This document shows, in pieces, positions 1-5,297 of a stretch of DNA of 5,428 bases. Location of the stretch: NCBI GenBank assembly GCA_007121055.1, contig SKMM01000285.1, positions 1 to 5,428 on the forward strand, read 5' to 3'. Positions within the stretch are counted from its first letter, which is position 1; each line of letters opens with the position of its first letter. This stretch comes from Paracoccaceae bacterium. GTDB taxonomy: Bacteria; Pseudomonadota; Alphaproteobacteria; Rhodobacterales; Rhodobacteraceae. The notes below the pieces were generated by a model that searched no databases, had not been told where the DNA came from, and saw only the letters and a program-made list of their open reading frames with translations. A program made the translations under genes and the position numbers.

Positions 1-849
1 CGCCGCGCGCGCGGGCCCCAGGGCCGCCTCCGACCAGATCAGCAGACGGCCCTTGCGGTCGCGCAGCCGGGCGCCCTCCGGCAGACGTGCCAGCGCCTCG
101 GGCTTGACCTCCGCCCCCGGCAGGGTGATCGCCCGCAGCCCCGCCCGCCGCCGCCGCACCCAGGGCAGGCGGGCGCGGACCAGCACCGCCCAGGCCCAGG
201 GCAGCATGAATTCGGTGGGGAACTTCACCGCGACCGAGGACGGCACCGCGCGCATCCGCGGCTGGGCGGCCCAGCTGATGAAGCGCTCGTCGGCGGCCAT
301 GGGGCGGAACCGCAGGTCGGGGTGGGCGGCCAGCGCCGCGAGGAACTTCTCGGCCACCTCGGCGCCATGAGCGGGGTGGAACACAAGCACGGAGGAGTTT
401 CCGCGCGCGTGTTTCCGCCCCCGCGTCAGCCGCCAGACCAGCCGCCCGATGGGGCCGAAGGGCAGGATCGCGCTTTGCAGCATGGCGATGCTACGCGGAT
501 CAGGCGGAGGCTGCAGCAGCTCGCCGATGTCGCCCAGCACCACCGTGTCGAGGTCGAGATAGATCGCCGGCAGGTCGGCGGGCACCACGCCCGGCGCGAA
601 CAGCGCGATCTTGGCTTGGCAGCCACCGCCGAGAAAGTCCGGCCGCAGGAAGACCTCCGGAATCGGGCGGACCAGCACTTCCGGGTCAAGACCGGGGCGC
701 GGGCGGTCCGTCAGCAGCACGAAGCGCGGCCGCGACCGGGCCTGGGACCGCACCGACGCCAGCAGATGGTTGACGTCCCCCGCCCCGTAGCGCTCCCCCC
801 ACAGCATGCAGACGCATTGCCATTGGGGGGAAGGGTTCGGCTTTGTCAT
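1..849 (-). CDS. Glycosyltransferase-like protein (GT-A fold, DxD motif), C-terminus outside window
   Basis: An open minus-strand frame starts at ATG 849 and stays open for 283 codons to the window edge, so the C-terminus is missing. The start is supported by AGGGG at 861-857 with a 7-base spacer. Seen: an N-terminal strand and loop (WQCVCMLWGERYGAGDVNHL, residues 10-29), FVLLTDRP (43-50), GGGCQAKIALF (74-84), then IYLDLDTVVLGDIGEL (96-111), whose DLD at 99-101 looks like a DxD motif binding metal and nucleotide-sugar. NSSVLVF (151-157) and DERFISW (187-193) follow, in the order usual for GT-A-fold transferases of the GT8-like type. No signal peptide or membrane helix is evident, so it is probably cytosolic. 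By inference it transfers a sugar to a surface glycan; donor and acceptor cannot be told. It lies 112 bases after the membrane protein gene on the same strand, so operon membership is possible but uncertain. It could be an uncharacterised relative without transferase activity. Confidence 0.72.
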   Translation of the reverse strand, partial: MTKPNPSPQWQCVCMLWGERYGAGDVNHLLASVRSQARSRPRFVLLTDRPRPGLDPEVLVRPIPEVFLRPDFLGGGCQAKIALFAPGVVPADLPAIYLDLDTVVLGDIGELLQPPPDPRSIAMLQSAILPFGPIGRLVWRLTRGRKHARGNSSVLVFHPAHGAEVAEKFLAALAAHPDLRFRPMAADERFISWAAQPRMRAVPSSVAVKFPTEFMLPWAWAVLVRARLPWVRRRRAGLRAITLPGAEVKPEALARLPEGARLRDRKGRLLIWSEAALGPARAA

Positions 850-856
850 TGCCCGG

Positions 857-861
857 CCCCT
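857..861 (-). promoter_or_regulatory. Ribosome binding site of the glycosyltransferase-like gene
   Basis: AGGGG on the minus strand lies 7 bases before ATG 849. It supports that start for the gene running off the left edge. Confidence 0.55.
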
Positions 862-917
862 ATTCTGCGGGCCGACGCTGCCGCGCCTGCGCGCGCGCCG
901 AGGAACTGAAGGTCCTG

Positions 918-932
918 CCGGGCTTGGCCCGG
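918..932. other. Perfect GC hairpin in the gap between membrane protein and glycosyltransferase genes
   Basis: CCGGGC, a TTG loop and GCCCGG form a perfect 6-base stem with a 3-base loop, within the 112-base gap (850-961) between two same-strand genes. No run of T follows in the direction of transcription (the minus strand continues CAGGACCTTCAG), so it is not a textbook intrinsic terminator. It could attenuate read-through, protect a 3' end or be chance in GC-rich DNA. No convincing promoter for the downstream gene was found in the gap. Confidence 0.3.
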
Positions 933-961
933 AGGCGGCGCGGGGCAGGCGGCGGCGCGCG

Positions 962-1846
962 TCACTCCTGCTCTTGCTCGCGCAGCGCCACGAGGTAGGC
1001 GCGCAGGAACAACCCCGCGAGCAGCCCCAGCGCCACCACAGCGCCGATCGGCCCGATCAGCTCGAACAGTTCGAACTCGATCCCGGCCTGCATCTGCAAG
1101 ATCGTCGCGGCCACCACCGTGGGCACGAGGAAGATCAGCACGCCCAGGATCGGCAGCGCCACCACATGCCCCGAGGCCCGACGGCGCATCACCAGCGCCG
1201 CCGCCACCAAGCTGAACGGCACCAGAACGCCCAGGTCCAGTGCCTGGGTCACCGGCGTGGTCTGCGAGCCGAGCCGATGCGGCGTCTGCGCCGCGGTCAG
1301 CTCGGCCAGCAGCACCGGCCCCCACACCGCCGCCGTGCCGATGCCGGCCACCACCATAAACGCCGCCAGCAGGCCGCGCGGCATGCCCGGCCGCTCCATC
1401 AGCCGGCGCACGTCGCCGCCTGCCCGCCACAGCGTCAGGACCGCCAGCGCGAACGCCGCCACATGGATCGGGAACACCCAGTCCAGCGCCGCCGAGAACA
1501 CCAGCACCGCATAGCCATAGGCGACGAACCCGAGCGCCGCCATCAGCACCGCCAGCGCCCGGCCACCCCGCATCGCCAACGCCGCCCAGAGGGCCACCAG
1601 CAGTGCCAGCACCATCACCCAGTCCTGCGCCCGGAAGGCCCAGGCGCGGAAGACGTCGTTGAAGCGGTAGACGCCTTCGCCGAACAGGGTCACCGTCTCG
1701 CCCCGCGGCGTGACCATCTCGGTCACCGGCGGCGGGTTGCCGGACCAGATAAGCCCCACCCAGATTGCGAACCCCGCTACCACCGCCAGCAGCACCACCA
1801 GCGCCCCCAGAGTGGGGTCGTCGCGTACACACAGACGTTCAGCCAT
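962..1846 (-). CDS. Uncharacterised polytopic membrane protein, about 8 helices
   Basis: This 294-residue integral membrane protein has hydrophobic stretches at about residues 12-34, 76-92, 97-119, 124-141, 158-180, 203-220, 227-251 and 262-283, suggesting eight helices. A hydrophilic loop between helices 1 and 2 (about 35-75) ends in GEGVYRFNDVFRAWAFRAQD, reminiscent of a family of unnamed bacterial membrane proteins I recall with a similar YR-N-x-x-F block before a helix; this is memory, not a search. No transporter signature or catalytic motif was recognised, so no function is given. ATG 1846 is preferred over an in-frame GTG at 1864 because AGGGAGG (1859-1853) sits 6 bases before it. The start overlaps the stop of the DUF1499 gene by 8 bases, implying translational coupling. 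The C-terminus is charged (REQEQE) and probably cytosolic. Confidence 0.8.
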   Translation of the reverse strand: MAERLCVRDDPTLGALVVLLAVVAGFAIWVGLIWSGNPPPVTEMVTPRGETVTLFGEGVYRFNDVFRAWAFRAQDWVMVLALLVALWAALAMRGGRALAVLMAALGFVAYGYAVLVFSAALDWVFPIHVAAFALAVLTLWRAGGDVRRLMERPGMPRGLLAAFMVVAGIGTAAVWGPVLLAELTAAQTPHRLGSQTTPVTQALDLGVLVPFSLVAAALVMRRRASGHVVALPILGVLIFLVPTVVAATILQMQAGIEFELFELIGPIGAVVALGLLAGLFLRAYLVALREQEQE

Positions 1847-2321
1847 TTTCGGCCTCCCTATCACGCACCGCCGCGTCGATCGCGGCCATCCATTCCTCGA
1901 GCCGTTTGCGGTTCACGCCGAGGTCCGACTGGCCGAACCGCGACCGAGAGAACACCGCAAGGCTGGAGCCGGTCGCGGTGGCATACACCCGGACGGACAC
2001 GTAATCGGGATAGCCCATCCACTGGGTCCGCGTCACGTAGGTGACATGGCCGTCCTCCACCGATCCCGCTAGGCGCTGGGTCCGCGGCTGCGCCAGGATG
2101 ACGGCGTCCACCACTTCGGCCAGCTCGGCCGGGCTGATGGCGAACTCCGGCGCCGGCGCATCCCCGCCGACCGAGCGGATCAGCCAGCTGTTGGGACTGT
2201 CGGGCTTGGCCGCCGCACGTGGGTCCACATGCCACTCGGCCGGGTCGGACGGTGCCAGCCGGACATACAGCATCACCCCCGCCAGCGCCAGAAGCGCAAG
2301 GATCGCCAGAAGCTTGATCAT
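1839..2321 (-). CDS. DUF1499 family protein with N-terminal membrane anchor
   Basis: This 160-residue protein opens with a hydrophobic segment at about residues 3-20 (MIKLLAILALLALAGVMLYV), an uncleaved anchor or signal-anchor that places the rest probably outside the cytoplasmic membrane. The remainder carries what I recognise as DUF1499 features: NSWLIRSVGGDAPAPEF (44-60), a segment around VTYVTRTQWMGYPDYVSVRV (93-112), then SLAVFSRSRFGQSDLGVN (120-137) and a terminal helix RKRLEEWMAAID (138-149). The order and the SRSRFGQSDLGVN block are typical of the family, whose biochemical role is not established. The length is normal for bacterial members. The start codon overlaps the agmatinase stop as ATGA, and its ribosome binding site lies inside agmatinase codons, so translation is probably coupled. 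Its 3' end overlaps the membrane protein gene by 8 bases. A functional link with that protein is an inference from position. Confidence 0.85.
   Translation of the reverse strand: MIKLLAILALLALAGVMLYVRLAPSDPAEWHVDPRAAAKPDSPNSWLIRSVGGDAPAPEFAISPAELAEVVDAVILAQPRTQRLAGSVEDGHVTYVTRTQWMGYPDYVSVRVYATATGSSLAVFSRSRFGQSDLGVNRKRLEEWMAAIDAAVRDREAENG
1853..1859 (-). promoter_or_regulatory. Strong ribosome binding site that decides the membrane protein start
   Basis: AGGGAGG on the minus strand, 6 bases before ATG 1846, lies within the last codons of the upstream DUF1499 gene. It makes the in-frame GTG at 1864, which lies upstream of this site, unlikely. Confidence 0.75.
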
Positions 2322-3295
2322 GCATCGTCTCCCTTGGCCCGTCGGGCGTCACAATACAGGCACATCAGCTCCACCGCCACATGCGCCCCCGCGATGGCGG
2401 TGGCGCCGGTGGCGTCGAAGGGCGGGCTGACCTCGACGACGTCGCCGCCCACCATCTCGATACCCTTCAGCCCGCGCAGCATCGCCGCCGCCTGGGCCGA
2501 GCTCAGCCCGCCCCACACCGGCGTGCCGGTGCCCGGCGCGAAGGCCGGGTCCAGCGCGTCGATGTCGAAGCTGAGGTACACCGGCCCGCGGCCCAGCACC
2601 TCACGGATGCGCGCGACGGTGGCGCGGGGGCCGTGCTCATGGACCCAGGGCGCGTCCAGCACGGTGAGGCCCCGCGTGTCGGGGTTGGTGGTGCGGATGC
2701 CCACCTGCACCGACCGCGCTGTGTCGATCAACCCCTCGCGCACCGCCTTGTAGAACATCGTGCCGTGGTCGATGCGGCCCGGGTCGTCGTCCTCCCAGGT
2801 GTCGGTGTGGGCGTCGAACTGCAAAAGCGCCAGCGGCCCGTGGCGGGCGGCGTGCGCGCGCAGAAGCGGCAGCGAGATCGAATGGTCCCCCCCAAGGCTC
2901 AGCACCCCCGCGCCCTGCGCCAGCATGCCCGACACATGCCGCTCCAGCACCTCGGGAAACTCTGCGATGCGGCCATAGTCGAAGGCAAGATCTCCCGAAT
3001 CGATGATGGTGAACTCCTGCAGCGGGTTGAAGTCCCAGCCATAGGGCGGATCGAAAGCCTGCAAGGCGCTCGCTTCGCGGATCGCCCGGGGGCCCAGCCG
3101 GGTGCCGGGGCGGTTGGTGACCGCCATGTCGAACGGCACACCGAGGATCGCCAGATCGACCCCCGCCAGGTCCTTGCTGTAGCGCCGCCGCAGGAAGCTG
3201 GTGGCGCCGCCGAAGGTGTTCTCGAAGCTCATCCCCCGCGGGTCCGACCGGGTGAAGGCCATGTCCACCTGGTCGCGCGCCTCTTCCAGTCCCAT
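2318..3295 (-). CDS. speB: Agmatinase (agmatine ureohydrolase), arginase superfamily
   Basis: Predicted to hydrolyse agmatine to putrescine and urea in the cytosol with a two-manganese centre. The 325-residue length fits the family. All metal-binding blocks are present: GGDHS (135-139), DAHTD (161-165) and SFDIDALDPAFAPGTGTP (242-259), followed by VVEVSPPFD with the conserved Glu. RPGTRLGPRAIREAS (62-76) and HGTMFYKAVREGLID (177-191) resemble E. coli SpeB more than arginases. Close relatives act on guanidinobutyrate or guanidinopropionate, so the substrate is likely but not proven. ATG 3295 is preferred over the in-frame GTG at 3307 because GGAGG (3305-3301) sits 5 bases before it. It is the first gene of the leftward unit, and its stop overlaps the next start by 4 bases (ATGA). 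No arginine decarboxylase is visible to supply agmatine, so in this window a catabolic role is as likely as polyamine synthesis. Confidence 0.88.
   Translation of the reverse strand: MGLEEARDQVDMAFTRSDPRGMSFENTFGGATSFLRRRYSKDLAGVDLAILGVPFDMAVTNRPGTRLGPRAIREASALQAFDPPYGWDFNPLQEFTIIDSGDLAFDYGRIAEFPEVLERHVSGMLAQGAGVLSLGGDHSISLPLLRAHAARHGPLALLQFDAHTDTWEDDDPGRIDHGTMFYKAVREGLIDTARSVQVGIRTTNPDTRGLTVLDAPWVHEHGPRATVARIREVLGRGPVYLSFDIDALDPAFAPGTGTPVWGGLSSAQAAAMLRGLKGIEMVGGDVVEVSPPFDATGATAIAGAHVAVELMCLYCDARRAKGDDA
2328..2335 (-). promoter_or_regulatory. Ribosome binding site of the DUF1499 gene, inside the agmatinase 3' end
   Basis: AAGGGAGA on the minus strand lies 6 bases before ATG 2321. The same bases encode Lys-Gly-Asp near the end of the agmatinase, so ribosomes finishing one gene pass directly over the start site of the next. 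Confidence 0.65.
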
Positions 3296-3300
3296 CGCCG

Positions 3301-3305
3301 CCTCC
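3301..3305 (-). promoter_or_regulatory. Ribosome binding site that decides the agmatinase start
   Basis: GGAGG on the minus strand lies 5 bases before ATG 3295. The alternative GTG at 3307 overlaps this site and has only a weak purine run (AGAGA) before it. Confidence 0.7.
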
Positions 3306-3433
3306 ACTCTCTGCGCGCGACCATACCCGCCCCAGCGGCGAAGGCCACCCCCAGGCCGGGACCGTCACGGCCTGGCGAGGGCATGCCGACACATCCCCGC
3401 CTCGGCGCGGACACAGCTTGCCGCGGCCTGCCG

Positions 3434-3451
3434 CGTCCGACGCTCCGGACG
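3434..3451. promoter_or_regulatory. Short perfect dyad, possible operator
   Basis: CGTCCG and CGGACG form a perfect 6-base inverted repeat around a 6-base centre (ACGCTC). It sits about 140 bases upstream of the agmatinase start and 320 before the ligase, in the shared regulatory region. Such dyads arise by chance in DNA this GC-rich, so an operator role is tentative. Confidence 0.2.
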
Positions 3452-3617
3452 GTGCAACGCCCCATCGACGGGCCGGTCCAGGCCGGCCCCGACCCGGGAC
3501 CGACGCACCCTCCGCCGCGGGCATGGCCGCCGGGGTCCGAGCCTCGGGCCGCGTCGGCTCGGCGGACCTGACCCCGTCCGCGCTCCTGCAAAGGCCGCAA
3601 ATGCGCGAGGCGGCCAG

Positions 3618-3671
3618 GTGGCCCCAAGGGGGTGCCCTTTCAGCGCCGCTGTATGCTCCATCTGGGGCCGC
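3618..3671. other. Nested inverted repeats in the intergenic region
   Basis: GGCCCCA (3620-3626) pairs with TGGGGCC (3663-3669), extendable by a T-G and a G-C pair to about 9 pairs, enclosing a 36-base interior. Overlapping its left arm, AAGGG (3626-3630) and CCCTT (3635-3639) form a tight hairpin with a GGTG loop. The inner hairpin is followed on the plus strand by only one more T and so is a poor terminator. It could be a regulatory dyad or structured leader, or chance. Confidence 0.25.
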
Positions 3672-3697
3672 GGCGCCGGCCGGGGAAGGCACGGTCG

Positions 3698-3723
3698 TTG
3701 CCGGCGAGGCGAACTTGCCGGCG
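3698..3723 (+). repeat. TTGCCGGCG direct repeat, 17-base period, upstream of the ligase
   Basis: TTGCCGGCG occurs at 3698-3706 and again at 3715-3723, start to start 17 bases. A shortened TTGCC copy follows at 3736-3740. The repeats end 48 bases before the ligase start, where a regulator site would be expected, but the motif is made of bases common in this genome. Confidence 0.35.
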
Positions 3724-3735
3724 GAGCCTGCCCGC

Positions 3736-3764
3736 TTGCCATCGCACCGGGCGGGGCGTAGCTG
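3736..3764 (+). promoter_or_regulatory. Possible promoter of the ligase operon, perhaps giving a leaderless transcript
   Basis: TTGCCA (3736-3741) matches 5 of 6 bases of the -35 consensus. After 17 bases comes TAGCTG (3759-3764), a weak -10 sharing only the leading TA. Transcription would start near 3770-3772, at the A of ATG 3771. This fits the absence of a clear Shine-Dalgarno sequence before that ATG (AGCTGTGGCCC), but the -10 is poor and the call is tentative. Confidence 0.22.
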
Positions 3765-3770
3765 TGGCCC

Positions 3771-5297
3771 ATGCTCTCCGACGCCGACCACGGGCCGCCA
3801 CCGGTCTGCCCCGCGCACTTCAACCTCGCCGCCCATGTGCTGGCGCAGGCGGAGGTCACGCCGGACCGTATCGCGCTGCACCTGCTGCGCCCCGACGCGG
3901 CCGAGCGGTGGAGCTACGGACGGCTGGCGGCGGCGGTGCGGGGGACCGGGGCGGGGCTCCTCGCCCTTGGACTTGCCCCCGGCGACCGGGTGCTGATGCG
4001 GCTGGCGAATTCCGTGGAATTTCCCATCGTGTTCCTCGGCGCGATCGCGGCGGGTCTGGTGCCGGTGCCTACCTCGGCGCAGCTGACGGCGCCCGAGGTG
4101 GCCGGTCTGGCGGCCGAGCTGGCGCCCGCGCTGATCGTGGCCGGTCCCGGCGTGGCGGTTCCCGAGCCCGCGCCCTGCCCGGTGCTTCAGATCGCGGCGC
4201 TGCGGGACATGTTCGAGGGGCCCGCCTGCGCCTGGGAGATGGGCGCGCCCGACCGGCTCGCCTACATCGTCTACACCTCCGGAACCTCGGGCCGGCCGCG
4301 CGGCGTCATGCACGCCCACCGCGCGGTGTTCGCCCGGCGGATGATGTGGGAGGGCTGGTACGGGCTGCGCGCGGACGACCGGCTGCTGCATGCCGGCGCG
4401 CTCAACTGGACCTACACGCTGGGCACGGGACTGCTGGACCCCTGGGCCGCCGGGGCCACGGCGCTGGTGCCTGGCCCGGGGGTGGACCCGGCCCACCTGC
4501 CGCTCCTGATGAAGCGCTTCGATGTGACGATCTTTGCCGCTAGTCCGGGGATCTACAGGCAGATCCTGAAGCAGGAGGCGAAGACCCCCCTGCCCCGCCT
4601 GCGCCATGGACTGTCGGCCGGCGAGAAGATGCTCGAGGAAACCCGCGCGGCCTGGCACGCCGCCACCGGCACCGAGGTGCACGAGGCCTTCGGGATGTCG
4701 GAATGCTCCACCTTCCTGTCGGGCAGCCCCGCGCGACCCGCGCCACGGGGCAGCTCGGGCTACCCTCAGCCCGGCCGGCGGGTGGCGATCCTGGGACCCG
4801 ACGGGGCGCCCGTGCCCCGCGGCACGCCGGGCACCATCGCCGTGCACCGCAGCGATCCCGGCCTGTTCCTGGGCTATCTGGGCGCGGAGGCCGAGACCGC
4901 CGACCGCTTCCAGGGCGACTGGTTCCTGACCGGCGACATCGCCGCCATGGCCGGGGACGGCGCCGTCACCTATCTGGGCCGCGACGACGACATGATGAAC
5001 GCGGGCGGCGTGCGTGTCTCGCCGCTGGAAGTGGAGGCTGTGCTGAACACCCACCCCGACATCCACGAGACGGCCGTCTGCGCGGTGGAGGTCAAGCCGG
5101 GCGTTTCGGTCATCGCGGCCTTCTACACCGCCGAGGCCGTGCTGACGGAGGCCGATCTGAACGCTTTCGCCGCCGCGCGGCTGGCCCGCTACAAGCAGCC
5201 TCGCATCTGGCGCCATGTCGAGGCGCTGCCGCGGGGGCCCAACAACAAGTTGCAGCGCCGGGTGCTGCGGGATCGCGAGGTGCAGGGTGCAGCCTGA
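3771..5297 (+). CDS. AMP-dependent acyl-CoA synthetase (benzoate-CoA ligase-like)
   Basis: A complete 508-residue ANL-superfamily enzyme, predicted to activate a carboxylic acid with ATP to an acyl-adenylate and then to its CoA thioester. Motifs in order: phosphate-binding loop YTSGTSGRPRG (168-178), LSAGEK (281-286), EAFGMSE (305-311), WFLTGD (384-389), hinge GRDDDMMNAGGVRVSPLEVE (403-422), and the C-terminal block PRGPNNKLQRR (487-497) with the likely catalytic Lys493. The Gly that normally precedes this Lys is Asn492. The segment GDRVLMRLANSVEFPIVFLG (71-90) and the sugar-like order of motifs resemble benzoate-CoA ligases and unnamed Rhodobacteraceae ligases; the acid cannot be deduced. 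No signal peptide, so cytosolic. ATG 3771 is the only start keeping the conserved N-terminus (FNLAAHVLAQAEVTPDRIAL), though it lacks a good ribosome binding site. Its 3' end overlaps the DsbA-like gene by 11 bases, indicating a two-gene or longer operon. Confidence 0.88.
   Translation: MLSDADHGPPPVCPAHFNLAAHVLAQAEVTPDRIALHLLRPDAAERWSYGRLAAAVRGTGAGLLALGLAPGDRVLMRLANSVEFPIVFLGAIAAGLVPVPTSAQLTAPEVAGLAAELAPALIVAGPGVAVPEPAPCPVLQIAALRDMFEGPACAWEMGAPDRLAYIVYTSGTSGRPRGVMHAHRAVFARRMMWEGWYGLRADDRLLHAGALNWTYTLGTGLLDPWAAGATALVPGPGVDPAHLPLLMKRFDVTIFAASPGIYRQILKQEAKTPLPRLRHGLSAGEKMLEETRAAWHAATGTEVHEAFGMSECSTFLSGSPARPAPRGSSGYPQPGRRVAILGPDGAPVPRGTPGTIAVHRSDPGLFLGYLGAEAETADRFQGDWFLTGDIAAMAGDGAVTYLGRDDDMMNAGGVRVSPLEVEAVLNTHPDIHETAVCAVEVKPGVSVIAAFYTAEAVLTEADLNAFAAARLARYKQPRIWRHVEALPRGPNNKLQRRVLRDREVQGAA
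5278..5280 (+). promoter_or_regulatory. Ribosome binding site of the DsbA-like gene, inside the ligase 3' end
   Basis: GCGAGG ending at 5280 (core AGG 5278-5280) lies 6 bases before GTG 5287, within the last ligase codons. It supports the GTG start, since no other start codon is in frame nearby upstream. Confidence 0.5.

Larger units (their letters stand above)
3296..3770. other. Divergent intergenic region between agmatinase and acyl-CoA ligase
   Basis: About 475 bases separate the two divergent starts, long for a compact genome of this type. Open frames cross it on both strands, but their translations are low-complexity Arg/Pro/Gly/Ala strings, and those that continue into the flanking genes do so in the wrong frame, so I call no gene. 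It should hold the promoters of both units. On the minus strand TATGGT (3325-3320) could be a -10 box for the agmatinase unit, but the hexamer 17 bases upstream is poor. Several short dyads and a repeated TTGCC element are listed separately. I see no tRNA, riboswitch or repeat array. Confidence 0.6.

Noticed and set aside
426..689. A short Cys/Arg/Ser-rich minus-strand frame within the glycosyltransferase-like gene
   Set aside because: It is a different register of the same strand. The register opening at 849 stays open to the edge and carries the ordered GT-A motifs.
918..932. Intrinsic terminator separating the membrane protein and glycosyltransferase genes
   Set aside because: The hairpin is perfect but short, and no T-run follows in the direction of transcription, so it is listed only as a hairpin of unknown role.
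846..1832. A minus-strand open frame in another register over the membrane protein
   Set aside because: It is Gly/Ala/Arg-rich low complexity, whereas the register used shows eight regular hydrophobic helices and a coupled start.
806..2044. A 412-codon plus-strand open frame antisense to the membrane and DUF1499 genes
   Set aside because: The translation is a Gln/Arg/His-rich string without recognisable folds. The minus-strand frames give clear membrane helices, a known domain and proper ribosome binding sites.
2381..3571. A 396-codon plus-strand open frame opposite the agmatinase, ending in the intergenic region
   Set aside because: It is antisense to an unmistakable ureohydrolase, and its intergenic tail is a Pro/Arg/Gly-rich string without domain or ribosome binding site support.
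3626..3640. Rho-independent terminator from the AAGGG/CCCTT hairpin
   Set aside because: It lies between two divergent starts, where no transcript should end, and only one extra T follows the stem.
3418..3996. An intergenic plus-strand open frame running into the ligase gene
   Set aside because: It enters the ligase out of frame and covers its conserved N-terminus. Its composition (Ala/Gly/Arg/Pro) is that of a shadow frame.
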